This document shows positions 18,021 to 26,223 of a DNA stretch of 64,000 nt, one piece after another. A program made the position numbers and the translations under genes. The stretch's first letter is position 1; each line of letters opens with the position of its first letter. Source of the DNA: JBQTKD01 sp963703165. Lineage in GTDB: Bacteria > Actinomycetota > Actinomycetes > Sporichthyales > Sporichthyaceae. The notes beneath the pieces are model-generated. The model was not told where the DNA came from, ran no database searches, and saw only the letters and a list, made by a program, of their open reading frames with translations. The DNA lies in contig OY969798.1 of the NCBI GenBank assembly GCA_963703165.1, forward strand, positions 2,232,001 to 2,296,000, read 5' to 3'.

Positions 18021-18443
18021 CTACAGGGTCAGCGCCGGCCAGGACATCGTGACCCGGACCCCGTCGGTCCCTGGATCGATGACCAGGTCGTCGACCAGAC
18101 CGCTGATCAGAGCGAGTCCCAGGCTGTCGTCGCCCATCATCGCGGAACTACTGGCGGGCTGGGCGCCGTCGGACAGGGAGTCATGCAACTGTGGGGGGAC
18201 GGAGTCGACGACCTCGACGGCGAAGCGGTCGGTCTCGATGTGCAGGTTGATCGCGACCGGCTCGGTCAGACCTGCCGTGCGGTGCAACCCGACGGCCCGG
18301 GAACAGGCCTCGCCCACCGCGAGCCGGATCTCGTCGAGCAGGTCCTCATGGACCCCGGCCCGCCGCGCGACGGTGGCCGCGACCAGACGGGCGGTGCGCA
18401 CGTGTGCGGCCTGGACGCTGAAACGCAGTTCGACGGTGGGCAC
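18021..18443 (-). CDS. Anti-sigma factor-type ATPase-domain protein, partner of BldG
   Basis: A 140-residue protein of the RsbW/SpoIIAB (HATPase) fold, encoded 25 bp downstream of bldG, the position of SCO3548 in Streptomyces. It should bind the STAS antagonist and possibly a sigma factor. The helix LDEIRLAVGEACSRAVG (about 37-52) is the N-box helix, but the Mg/ATP-coordinating Asn is replaced by Arg, and no DxGxG box is visible (VVDSVPPQL instead). The family variant may therefore bind BldG without canonical kinase chemistry; the same degeneration is, as I recall, seen in homologues. Start is GTG 18443 with a poor ribosome site, suggesting coupling to bldG. Confidence 0.85.
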   Translation of the reverse strand: MPTVELRFSVQAAHVRTARLVAATVARRAGVHEDLLDEIRLAVGEACSRAVGLHRTAGLTEPVAINLHIETDRFAVEVVDSVPPQLHDSLSDGAQPASSSAMMGDDSLGLALISGLVDDLVIDPGTDGVRVTMSWPALTL

Positions 18444-18468
18444 GGGGAGGTCTCGAGTTCCTGACCGG

Positions 18469-18810
18469 TCAGTCTGTCGCGGAAACGGCGGCGGCGACCG
18501 AGTCGTGGATCGGGAAGACCTTGGTCAGCCCGGTGATCCGGAAGATCTTGACGATGCGCTCCTGGGTGCAGACCAGGCGCAACGAACCGTCGTGGGCACG
18601 GACCCGCTTGAGCCCGCCGACCAGCACACCGAGCCCGGTGGAGTCGAGGAACTCGACCTGCTCCATGTCGACGACGAGGTGGTACTGACCGGCGTTGACC
18701 AGATCGACGAGTTGCTCCCGCAGCTTGGGCGCGGTGTAGACGTCGATCTCGCCGCCCACCGTGACGACCGTGCGGTCACCCTCGGTCCGAGTAGTGAGCG
18801 ACAGATCCAC
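18469..18810 (-). CDS. bldG: Anti-sigma factor antagonist BldG
   Basis: A 113-residue STAS protein nearly identical in pattern to Streptomyces BldG: VDLSLTTRT start, GGEIDVYTAPKLREQL, FLDSTGLGVLVGGLKRVRAH, RITGLTKVFPIH. The phosphorylatable serine is Ser57 (FLDSTG), and length equals BldG. In Streptomyces it is required for aerial development and antibiotic production by titrating anti-sigma factors. GTG 18810 follows GGAGG with 5-nt spacing; a TTG at 18822 lies inside this ribosome site and is rejected. It is divergent from the helicase gene, with 171 bp between, and bicistronic with the anti-sigma-like gene downstream. Confidence 0.93.
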   Translation of the reverse strand: MDLSLTTRTEGDRTVVTVGGEIDVYTAPKLREQLVDLVNAGQYHLVVDMEQVEFLDSTGLGVLVGGLKRVRAHDGSLRLVCTQERIVKIFRITGLTKVFPIHDSVAAAVSATD

Positions 18811-18981
18811 GAGATCCTCCAAGCGAGTTCAGTCCGGGCGCGGCAACCCGAGGATGCCCGTAGCCCCCGAGGGGGGCTTCCCGCCTGCAGGGAATTCAAT
18901 CACCGCAGTCACCCGCGACATGCCCTGCCGTCACGACCGTGAGGCAGCAAACAGTCGGGGGGCTTTGTCAGACTGCCGCTC

Positions 18982-21345
18982 GTGACCGCAGCACCCGATG
19001 TCGTTCCCGTCGCGCAGCCATGCGTGGAGCGACTGATCGCGGAGGTGCTCGAGGGTCGCTGGTCCGCCCGCGTCACCCACGTCAGGCACCGCCCGGCGCG
19101 GGCCGGTATGCGGGTCGACTGGCCGGAGTGGGTGCCCGACGTTCTCCTGGACCGGTGGGCCGCGTGCGGGATCTCCGGTCCGTGGGCGCATCAGGCCCAG
19201 GCCGCGCAGACGCTGCGGGCGGGTGAGTCCGTGGTCCTGAGCACCGGTACGGCCTCCGGCAAGACGCTCGGGTACCTGATGGCCGCGCTGACCGACGTGC
19301 TCGCCGGGGCGCCGCGACCTCGGGCCCCCCTACCGACCACGCTCTATCTCGCGCCGACCAAGGCGTTGGCGGCCGATCAGTTGGCGGGCCTGACCGCCTT
19401 GGGTCTGGGCCCCGTGGGCTTGCGGCCGGCGTGCATGGACGGCGACACCCCGTACGCCGAGCGGGATTGGATCCGGGCCCACGCGAACTACCTGCTGACC
19501 AACCCGGACATGCTCAACCGCACCCTGCTGCCCGACCACCGCCGCTGGACCCGGTTCCTGTCCGGCCTGCAGTTCGTGGTGATCGACGAGTGCCACACCT
19601 ATCGCGGGGTGTTCGGCTCGCACGTCGCCGCGGTGCTGCGTCGGTTGCGGCGCCTGGCCCGGCTGCACGGCGCCGACCCTGTGTTCGCGCTGGCTTCGGC
19701 CACGGTCGCGGATGCGGCGGCGGGCGCGGAACGGCTCATCGGGTCCCCGGTGCAGGCCGTCACCGAGGACACCGCCCCCTGCGGAGCGTCGACGTTCGTG
19801 CTGTGGGACCCGCCGCAGGCGGGCGCAGGTCATGCCGGCGAGGGGGGCGAGCACGGTGCACCGGTTCGGCGCAGCGCGCTGGTGGAGGCGGGGTCGCTGA
19901 TGACGGACCTGGTCATCGGTGGGGCGCAGGTGCTCACGTTCGTGCGGTCCCGACGCGGCGCGGAGACGGTCGCGCTGCTGGCCCGCGATCACCTCGCCGA
20001 GGTCGACCCGGCGTTGCGCACCCAGGTCGCCGCCTACCGCGGTGGATATCTGCCGGAGGAGCGCCGCGAGCTCGAGTGCGCGCTGCGCAGCGGGGAGCTG
20101 CGGGGCCTGGCCACGACCAACGCTCTGGAACTCGGCATCGACGTGTCCGGGATGGATGCCGTGGTGCTGGCCGGGTACCCGGGGACCCGCGCGTCGGTGT
20201 GGCAACAGGCAGGGCGCGCGGGACGCTGCGGGACGTCGTCGCTGGCGGTGCTGATCGCCCGGGACGACCCGCTGGACACCTACCTCGTGCACCATCCGGA
20301 GGCGCTGTTCGACTCCCCTGTCGAGGCCACCGTCCTGGATCCGGACAACCCCTACGTGCTGGCGCCGCACCTCTGCGCCGCGGCCGCCGAGTCCCCGCTC
20401 ACCGACGCCGATCTCGCCCTGTTCGGCCCTCGCGCCCAGCAGGTCGCGCTGGGTCTCGCCGAGGACGGACTGCTGCGCCACCGCGGGACCGGGTGGTACT
20501 GGACGCGACGCGACCCGTCGGCCCTGCCCGGTGACATCCGGGGCAGCGGGGCCGCCCCGATCCGTCTGATCGAGCAGGGCACCGGCCGGGTCCTGGGCAC
20601 CGTCGACGCCGGCTCCGCGCACACACAGATGCACCCCGGCGCGGTGTACCTGCACCACGGGAAGACGTGGGTCGTCGAGGTGCTCGATCTCGACGACTCC
20701 GTGGCGTTGTTGCGTCGCGACGACCCGGACTGGACGACGATCGCTCGCTCGGTCACCGACATCGCCGTGCTCGGCGTCGAGCAGTTCACCGATTGGGGCG
20801 GGACGCGACTGCACTTCGGCGGGGTCGAGGTCAGCTCGCAGGTGGTCTCCTACGTGCGCCGGGATCTGACGACGAACAAGATCCTCGCCGAGGTTCCCCT
20901 GGACCTCCCTGAGCGTCGGCTGTCCACCAAGGCCGTGTGGTGGACCCCCGACGAGGAGACCCTGGTCCGCACCGGTCTGGTGGGTGGGGACCTGGCCGGG
21001 GCTGCGCACGCCGCGGAGCATGCCTCGATCGGCATGCTGCCGCTGTTCGCGACGTGCGACCGTTGGGACATCGGCGGGGTCTCCACTCCCCATCACCCCG
21101 ACACCGACGCCCTCACGGTCTTTGTGCACGACGGCCACCCGGGTGGCGCCGGCTTCGCGGAGCGTGGTTACGCCACCGCCCCGGCGTGGCTGCGCGCCAC
21201 CCGCGACGTCATCGCCGGTTGCCGCTGCCCCGAGGGTTGCCCGGCGTGCGTGCAGTCCCCCAAGTGCGGCAACGGCAACCGGCCGCTGGACAAGGCCGGG
21301 GCGTTGGTCATGCTCGACACCGTGCTGGCCGACGCCCCGGAGTAG
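18982..21345 (+). CDS. DEAD/DEAH-box helicase with DUF1998 zinc-binding domain (MrfA/Hrq1-like)
   Basis: A 787-residue superfamily 2 helicase. Motif I GTASGKT (89-95), motif II DECH (VVIDECHTYRGVFG, near 200), helicase-C motifs with ATTNALELGIDVSGMD and QQAGRAGRCG (motif VI), then a DUF1998 region ending in a four-cysteine cluster CRCPEGCPACVQSPKC from residue 747. Related Bacillus MrfA and yeast Hrq1 unwind DNA in mitomycin-type repair. It is divergent from bldG and ends 1 bp before the convergent ssd stop; the same order is seen in Streptomyces (beside bldG) and other actinobacteria. GTG 18982 gives a start consistent with homologue length. Confidence 0.92.
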   Translation: MTAAPDVVPVAQPCVERLIAEVLEGRWSARVTHVRHRPARAGMRVDWPEWVPDVLLDRWAACGISGPWAHQAQAAQTLRAGESVVLSTGTASGKTLGYLMAALTDVLAGAPRPRAPLPTTLYLAPTKALAADQLAGLTALGLGPVGLRPACMDGDTPYAERDWIRAHANYLLTNPDMLNRTLLPDHRRWTRFLSGLQFVVIDECHTYRGVFGSHVAAVLRRLRRLARLHGADPVFALASATVADAAAGAERLIGSPVQAVTEDTAPCGASTFVLWDPPQAGAGHAGEGGEHGAPVRRSALVEAGSLMTDLVIGGAQVLTFVRSRRGAETVALLARDHLAEVDPALRTQVAAYRGGYLPEERRELECALRSGELRGLATTNALELGIDVSGMDAVVLAGYPGTRASVWQQAGRAGRCGTSSLAVLIARDDPLDTYLVHHPEALFDSPVEATVLDPDNPYVLAPHLCAAAAESPLTDADLALFGPRAQQVALGLAEDGLLRHRGTGWYWTRRDPSALPGDIRGSGAAPIRLIEQGTGRVLGTVDAGSAHTQMHPGAVYLHHGKTWVVEVLDLDDSVALLRRDDPDWTTIARSVTDIAVLGVEQFTDWGGTRLHFGGVEVSSQVVSYVRRDLTTNKILAEVPLDLPERRLSTKAVWWTPDEETLVRTGLVGGDLAGAAHAAEHASIGMLPLFATCDRWDIGGVSTPHHPDTDALTVFVHDGHPGGAGFAERGYATAPAWLRATRDVIAGCRCPEGCPACVQSPKCGNGNRPLDKAGALVMLDTVLADAPE

Positions 21346-21346
21346 G

Positions 21347-22423
21347 TCAGGCCGCTCCGAGGTGCGGGGCGTCGAGGCGGTGCAACCAGTCGGCGCAGAA
21401 CTGCGCCCCGGAGCTCCCTGTCCGGGTTCCGGGCGGAGTGCCACGTTCGGCCTCCGCGGCGAGGCGCCGATCGACCCGGATCCGCCCCTCCAGCGGTAGT
21501 CCGAGCGAGGCGGCGATCATGACCGCCGTGAGTCCCGACGGTGCGGGGTCCCGGACGACGGCCCGCAGGTCGACGCCATTCCCGAGCGCTGTTACGACCC
21601 GGCCCGCGGCCACCGTCGCCCGCAGTTCCGCGGGCACCACGAGCAGGACCGGTCCGGCCGCCTCGAGGGCTATCCGTGCCGCGGCGTCCGGCTGCCGCGG
21701 GAGATCCACGATCACCAGATCCGCGCTGCGCCGCGTCGCGTCCAGCGCCGCCCGCATCACCGCGGCCGGGATCTCCGGGCTCTCGCCCCGCCCGACCGCC
21801 AGGACCCGCAGTTCCCCCGCCCCGTGGGTCGAGACGCGCGGGAGGTCGCGGAACAGGCTGCGGGTCTGCAGCATCCAGTGCTCCGCCGCCACGTCCGTCC
21901 AGCGGGGTCCACCGAAGTCCTCGACGCCCAGCAGCAGATCGAGTCCGCCGCCCAACGGGTCCGCGTCGAGCAGCGCGCAGCGCCGCCCGGACTGCGCCGC
22001 GACCACTCCGAGGGTCGCGGCCAGGGTGCTGGCTCCCGCGCCCCCACGGCCCCCGACGACACCGACCACCGGCGCCAACGGCTCGTCCAGCGCCAGCAGC
22101 CGGTCGAGGATCCAGCCCTCCGCCTCGGGCAGGACGACGACGTGCTCCGCCCCCATTGACACGGCCTGGTGCCACAGGCGCGAATCCTGCGCGTCATGCC
22201 CCACGAGCACGATCCCTGGGCGCCGCAGCGTCCCCCGTGCCGCCACGTCCGCCGCCACGTCGACCCCGACGAGGATAAGCGGCGCCGCGGCCCATCCCTC
22301 CCTGTCGGCCCCCACTTCGGGCCGCACCTCCACCTCGACCCCGACGACTGCGGCCAGCCGCAGCAGGTCGTCAAGCAACAACGGGTCCCCGGTGATGACC
22401 AGGGGACGATTCGACACGGACAC
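21347..22423 (-). CDS. ssd: Septum-site-determining protein Ssd (CpaE/MinD-like ATPase)
   Basis: A 358-residue MinD/CpaE superfamily protein. The N-terminal third (residues 1-125) is a receiver-like domain lacking the phosphoacceptor; the rest is a deviant-Walker ATPase domain beginning VVGVVGGRGGAGASTLA, where the signature lysines are replaced (R and A), as is common in Ssd/CpaE proteins. In Mycobacterium Ssd affects septum placement; CpaE homologues position Flp/Tad pilus machinery. GTG 22423 is chosen since GGAGG lies 5 nt upstream; an in-frame GTG at 22417 is an alternative. The neighbouring HAD phosphatase and 6C RNA reproduce the Mycobacterium Rv3660c-Rv3661 order, but no tad genes lie on this side. 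Confidence 0.88.
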   Translation of the reverse strand: MSVSNRPLVITGDPLLLDDLLRLAAVVGVEVEVRPEVGADREGWAAAPLILVGVDVAADVAARGTLRRPGIVLVGHDAQDSRLWHQAVSMGAEHVVVLPEAEGWILDRLLALDEPLAPVVGVVGGRGGAGASTLAATLGVVAAQSGRRCALLDADPLGGGLDLLLGVEDFGGPRWTDVAAEHWMLQTRSLFRDLPRVSTHGAGELRVLAVGRGESPEIPAAVMRAALDATRRSADLVIVDLPRQPDAAARIALEAAGPVLLVVPAELRATVAAGRVVTALGNGVDLRAVVRDPAPSGLTAVMIAASLGLPLEGRIRVDRRLAAEAERGTPPGTRTGSSGAQFCADWLHRLDAPHLGAA

Positions 22424-22628
22424 GAGACCCTCCAAGGAAGTCGGAAACGACCCCGAGAACCTCGCCAAGCACCTCGCGCCGGTCCATGCCCAATCTCGAA
22501 TCTGTGGACAACTGGCACCCTCGCCCCCTGTGGACAAGTCGATCACCGACCGCCACGCCAGGCCCCACCAGGCAAAATCTTCGCCCGAGCCCGCTCCCGT
22601 CCTCAGGGCCCACGCCTCGACGGGAAAC

Positions 22629-22718
22629 CCGTACGAAAATTGCACTCTCGGGGCGAAAACCCGCCCGGAATGTCCCGGTTCGACCGGGTTGGCGCGTACG
22701 AAAATTGCACTCTCGGGG
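22629..22718. repeat. Pair of exact 24-bp direct repeats upstream of ssd
   Basis: Identical 24-bp segments occupy 22629-22652 and 22695-22718 (CGTACGAAAATTGCACTCTC plus four G), start-to-start distance 66 bp, about six helical turns. They are A/T-rich islands in very G+C-rich surroundings, about 205-295 bp upstream of the ssd start and downstream of the 6C RNA terminator. They could be binding sites for a regulator acting on ssd; nothing else in the window matches them. Confidence 0.7.
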
Positions 22719-22791
22719 AAAATCAGGACTGCCCTGCGCTCACGGCGAGCGATGGCGAGCGAAGCGGGCTCGGCGTACGAAGCTCCCGCTC

Positions 22792-22837
22792 GGCTCCGTC
22801 CGCACGGGCTCCGTCCGCTCAGGGCTCCGTCCGCACG
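22792..22837. repeat. Three tandem 15-16 bp repeats
   Basis: Units starting GGCTCCGTCCGC occur at 22792, 22807 and 22823 (15, 16 and 15 bp). They lie in the non-coding 22424-22911 stretch between ssd and the 6C RNA. No function is evident. Confidence 0.55.
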
Positions 22838-22911
22838 GGCTGCCCGCGAGCGAATCGAGCTGGGCAAGGGGGGTGCGGGTGGCGAAGCCCCCGCCGGCGC
22901 GCGGAGCGCGC

Positions 22912-23045
22912 AAAAACCCCGAAGGGCCAGGCGGCTCGCGCTTTCCGCGAGCACACCTGGCCCAGGACCGAGGACGGCCCCCGCCGGGGGGGAGAGCGGG
23001 GGCCGTCACCACGGATCGACTCGGGGGGGAGGAGCCGAACCGGGA
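22912..23045 (-). ncRNA. 6C small RNA (B11-like), with intrinsic terminator
   Basis: On the minus strand three hairpins follow each other. The first (plus positions 23012-23042) has a loop with seven C; the second (arms 22973-22984 and 22996-23007, perfect 12 bp) has a loop with eight C; the third (outer arms 22924-22931/22956-22963, inner stem around a 5-nt loop) is followed by a run of five T at 22916-22912, an intrinsic terminator. Two stems with C-rich loops of six or more define the actinobacterial 6C RNA, and its location between ssd and the HAD phosphatase gene is the same as Mycobacterium B11/6C and Streptomyces scr3558. It pairs with G-rich ribosome sites of target mRNAs in mycobacteria. 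The 5' end is estimated. Confidence 0.85.
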
Positions 23046-23158
23046 TAGGCACGGTCATATCGACCGGCACCACCCATGGTGTACCCGATGCCCCCCGTGA
23101 GTAAACAGGGGGGCTATGGAAGTCCGTAAAAACTTCGCCGGCCCGTAGGCTTGGACGC

Positions 23159-24016
23159 GTGTCCAGTGCGCCTGTCCCTGCCGCCTTGCCGCCGCGTGGG
23201 CCGCGGGCTGCCGGCGCGGTGCGCGCGGCGGCGTTCTTCGATCTCGACAAGACGGTCATCGCGAAGTCGAGCGCGTTGGCGTTCTCCAAGCCGTTCTACC
23301 GGGGCGGGTTGATCAACCGTCGGGCTGTGTTGCGCAGCGCGTACGCGCAGTTCGTGTATCTGACGGGCGGGGCAGATGCGGATCAGATCGAGCGGATGCG
23401 CAAGTACCTGTCGGAGTTGTGCGCCGGGTGGGATGTGGCGACGGTGCGGGAGATCATCGCCGAGACGTTGCACGACCTGATCGATCCGTTCATCTACGAG
23501 GAGGCGGCGCAGCTCATCGAGGAGCATCGCCTCGCGGGCCGGGACGTGATCATCGTGAGTACGTCGGGTTCGGAGGTGGTCGAGCCGATCGGGGAGATGC
23601 TCGGCGCGGATCGGGTCATCGCGACGCGGATGGGTGTCGATGACGAGGGTCGCTACACCGGCGAGATCGAGTTCTACGCCTACGGGGAGAGCAAGGCGAC
23701 CGCGATTGCGGAGCTCGCCGAGGCTGACGGCATCGATCTCGCGAGGTCGTATGCGTACAGCGATTCGAGTACGGACATCCCGATGCTCTCGGCGGTCGGG
23801 CACGCCTTCGTGGTGAATCCGGATCGGACGTTGCGCAAGGAGGCCTTGGCGCAGGGGTGGCCGGTGCTGTCGTTCAACAAGCCGGTGTCGATCCGGCGCG
23901 GGATGCCGTCGATCTCGCGTCCGAGCACGCCGGTGCTGGCGGCGACGGCTGTGGCTGCGGCCGTGGTCACGGCGGCGTCGGTCTATTGGTTCTCCTCGCG
24001 CCGGTCCTCGGCCTGA
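23159..24016 (+). CDS. HAD-IB family hydrolase (SerB-like phosphatase) with C-terminal membrane segment
   Basis: A 285-residue haloacid dehalogenase-type hydrolase, orthologous by position to M. tuberculosis Rv3661. Motif I is AAFFDLDKT (nucleophile Asp28, general acid Asp30); motif II lies in VIIVSTSGSE; motif III/IV appear as ESKATAIAE and YAYSDSSTDIPML. It is a phosphomonoesterase of the SerB/CicA type with unknown substrate. A hydrophobic helix near 258-278 (AATAVAAAVVTAASVYW) would tether it to the membrane. GTG 23159 is used; the first 20 residues are low-complexity. Two conserved small RNAs flank it: 6C upstream on the other strand and Ms1 downstream. Confidence 0.88.
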   Translation: MSSAPVPAALPPRGPRAAGAVRAAAFFDLDKTVIAKSSALAFSKPFYRGGLINRRAVLRSAYAQFVYLTGGADADQIERMRKYLSELCAGWDVATVREIIAETLHDLIDPFIYEEAAQLIEEHRLAGRDVIIVSTSGSEVVEPIGEMLGADRVIATRMGVDDEGRYTGEIEFYAYGESKATAIAELAEADGIDLARSYAYSDSSTDIPMLSAVGHAFVVNPDRTLRKEALAQGWPVLSFNKPVSIRRGMPSISRPSTPVLAATAVAAAVVTAASVYWFSSRRSSA

Positions 24017-24069
24017 TCGCACCGGGCTGCGACCGTCCCCCGGTGCACTCCAGGCACTTGCGGACCAAT

Positions 24070-24372
24070 GCGTACCGACCTTCGCCGACTCGCCGGGCCA
24101 CTTGGTAAAGAACCGCGGAGTAGCCTTTCGCGACGCAGGCCACGGGAGTACACCTGAGAGTGGTTGGAGCGTTCCGAACGCTGATCGCGACGGAGTCCGG
24201 ACCACCCCACACCGTCAGTGTCCGATCGGGTACCCACGCGGCTACCTGCCCATGTACGGGCCGTCGAGACAGGCTGGTCCTGGTCCGGCGAATGATGTGC
24301 ACGCTTGGTAGCCCTAAGGACGCATCGCGCGCGGCGTCCCTCCTCAGAGGGACGCCGTTCGCAGTTTTCTGG
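24070..24372 (+). ncRNA. Ms1-type 6S-like RNA (approximate ends)
   Basis: The 392-bp gap 24017-24408 has no credible gene but carries a strong plus-strand intrinsic terminator (24332-24370) far beyond the HAD gene stop. In mycobacteria the abundant RNA Ms1 (MTS2823), and in Streptomyces scr3559, is encoded at exactly this place: downstream of the HAD phosphatase, same strand, about 300 nt, facing a convergent conserved gene. Ms1 binds core RNA polymerase in stationary phase. Visible structure includes hairpins at about 24169-24183 (AGCGTT/AACGCT) and the terminator. The call rests mostly on synteny; the 5' end was set by the usual length and may lie anywhere from 24060 to 24135. Confidence 0.7.
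24332..24370 (+). terminator. Intrinsic terminator of the Ms1-like RNA
   Basis: Perfect 10-bp stem (24332-24341 with 24348-24357) around a 6-nt loop, followed by TTCGCAGTTTTC. Its orientation serves the plus-strand transcript only; the convergent gene ends at 24409. Confidence 0.85.
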
Positions 24373-24408
24373 ATCATTTCCAGTGTATGCAAGAAACCTG
24401 ACTGTACG

Positions 24409-25206
24409 TCAGTTGTCTGCGGGGCGTCCGTACGCCGAGGCCCGCACGCCGGGCCGGACCACCAGTGCCACCTGTGAGGCTTCCGTGACGGCTACTTCGA
24501 CGGCGCTCGCGCAGTGCACCACCCAGGCTGCGACGCCGGCCGCGCTGCCGGATCCGTACTGTTCCAGAGCTTTCTGATACTCCGTCAGCCCCAGCGCGGC
24601 GTGGCCGATCTCCGGCGCGATGATGCCGTGCGGGTCGGCCCCGCGGCCGATGAGCACCAGGCGCGCGGCGGCCCGGGCGACCAGCCCACCTGACTCGGCG
24701 AAGGCACCGGAGTGCAGCACCTCGGCGTGCACGATCGCAGCGACCACGACCGCCGAGGCCGTCGTTGTCCCGGTCAACGCGGCGGCGAGCAGGTCGAGGC
24801 GGTCCGCGGCGTCGGCCGATGCGGGCCGGCCGAGATCCGCGGTGTCCGCGTCCTCGGGCGCCGCGAGCGCGTGCAGGCGGGCCAGTGCCTGGCGGGGGGC
24901 CGGTTCCCAGACCGGCGAGAGCCCGGCCAGGTCCGCGAAGATCCGCAGCGCGCCACGTACGACGTCCGCGGCCGGTCCGTCGATACGGCCGTCCCGCAGG
25001 GCGGCGATGTCGACGTCGTGCCCGGCCAGTGCCGCACCGGCGCGGGCGGCTCGCAGACTCAGTTCGGTGCGCACCTGACCGGGGTCCAGGCGCAGCGCCC
25101 GGCGCCCGGCGAGGCGGTCCAGCGCGGCGGACACCTGTGCCACCGCGGGCGCGACGCCGGGCAGCGCGCCGACGGCGGCGAAGTGGTCTGGCCCGGGGGT
25201 ACTCAC
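24409..25206 (-). CDS. Degenerate Fic/DOC-like protein of unknown function
   Basis: A 265-residue alpha-helical protein at the position of M. tuberculosis Rv3662c. The C-terminal half resembles a Fic fold (AAIVHAEVLHSGAFAESGGLVARAAARLVLIGRGADP), but the AMP-transferase signature HPFxxGNGR is not preserved: the catalytic His and the NGR are absent. It is therefore unlikely to be an active AMPylator; homologues are often annotated vaguely as oxidoreductases. GTG 25206 gives MSTPGPDHF; further upstream codons in this frame are Arg-rich and probably not translated. It is divergent from the LytTR regulator with about 200 bp between. Confidence 0.7.
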   Translation of the reverse strand: MSTPGPDHFAAVGALPGVAPAVAQVSAALDRLAGRRALRLDPGQVRTELSLRAARAGAALAGHDVDIAALRDGRIDGPAADVVRGALRIFADLAGLSPVWEPAPRQALARLHALAAPEDADTADLGRPASADAADRLDLLAAALTGTTTASAVVVAAIVHAEVLHSGAFAESGGLVARAAARLVLIGRGADPHGIIAPEIGHAALGLTEYQKALEQYGSGSAAGVAAWVVHCASAVEVAVTEASQVALVVRPGVRASAYGRPADN

Positions 25207-25409
25207 TCGCCGCAGCGTAGGCGTAGGGCCTGTGGGCGGTCCCCGAGCAGGACAGATATGAGCAAAATTCCGGGCGTGCGCGCGCTGGATCGCGGTACCC
25301 GGACGGGACACAGCGCCCGACAACGACTACCGTCCGCTTCGTACCTCGATTTCCTGGGGGATACCTGGACCGGCTCGTCGGCGCGACTGGATCACTCGGC
25401 GGTGCACTC

Positions 25410-26216
25410 ATGAGCAACGAGTTCCTCGAAGGCCCGACCCCCGGGCTGACCGTGCTTGCCGTCGACGACGAGCCGCCCGCACTGTCCGAGCTCAGCTACC
25501 TCCTGCGGCACGACCCGCGGGTGGACAAGGTGCTCACGGCCGGCAGCAGCGCCGAGGCGCGGCGGGTGATCGCGGAGTCTGACCCCGACGCGGTGTTCCT
25601 CGACATCCGCATGCCAGGACGCTCCGGGGTGGAGTTGGCCCGGGCACTGTCGGCGCGACCGGATCCGCCCGCCCTGGTGTTCGTCACGGCCTACGACGAG
25701 CACGCCGTCGCCGCGTTCGACCTGGACGCCGTGGACTACGTGCTCAAGCCGATCCGGCCCGAGCGTCTGGCCGAGGCGGTCCGTCGGATCGTGCAGAACC
25801 AGGCGCCCGCGCCGCTGCCGGTGGGCGCCGGGCGCGGGTCGGGCGCACCGGCCGAGCCCGAGTCCGAGCCGATCGCGATCGAACTGGCCGGGGTCACCCG
25901 GTTCGTCGACCGGTCGGACGTTCGCTACGTCCAGGCGCACGGCGACTACGCGCGCCTGCACACGGCTTCGGGCGCGCACCTGGTGCGCATCCCGATGGCA
26001 ACCCTGGCCGAGCGCTGGGCCGACGCCGGGTTCATCCGCATCCACCGCAGCTATCTGGTGGCGCTCACCTACGTCGAGGAAGTGCGCCTGACCGCCGGCC
26101 GGGCCGGGGTCATGTTGACCGGCGGCATCGAGCTCCCGGTCAGCCGTCGACACACCCGCGTGCTGCGCGAGGTGCTCGCGCGGCGCTCCGTGCGGGCCGA
26201 GGAACGGTCGCGCTGA
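25410..26216 (+). CDS. LytTR-family two-component response regulator
   Basis: A 268-residue regulator. Residues 12-130 are a receiver domain: acidic pair in VLAVDDEPP, phosphoacceptor Asp in AVFLDIRMPG (about 65), Thr/Lys positions in VFVTAYDEH and YVLKPI. After a Pro/Gly linker, residues 155-260 are a LytTR DNA-binding domain (VTRFVDRSDVRYVQAHGDY, IRIHRSYLVAL, LPVSRRHTRVLREVL). It binds direct-repeat promoter sites after phosphorylation. No histidine kinase is next to it in the window, so it is an orphan here; in other actinobacteria similar regulators pair with a LytS-like kinase and transporter genes. Its ribosome site is weak. Confidence 0.9.
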   Translation: MSNEFLEGPTPGLTVLAVDDEPPALSELSYLLRHDPRVDKVLTAGSSAEARRVIAESDPDAVFLDIRMPGRSGVELARALSARPDPPALVFVTAYDEHAVAAFDLDAVDYVLKPIRPERLAEAVRRIVQNQAPAPLPVGAGRGSGAPAEPESEPIAIELAGVTRFVDRSDVRYVQAHGDYARLHTASGAHLVRIPMATLAERWADAGFIRIHRSYLVALTYVEEVRLTAGRAGVMLTGGIELPVSRRHTRVLREVLARRSVRAEERSR

Positions 26217-26223
26217 CGGTGCC

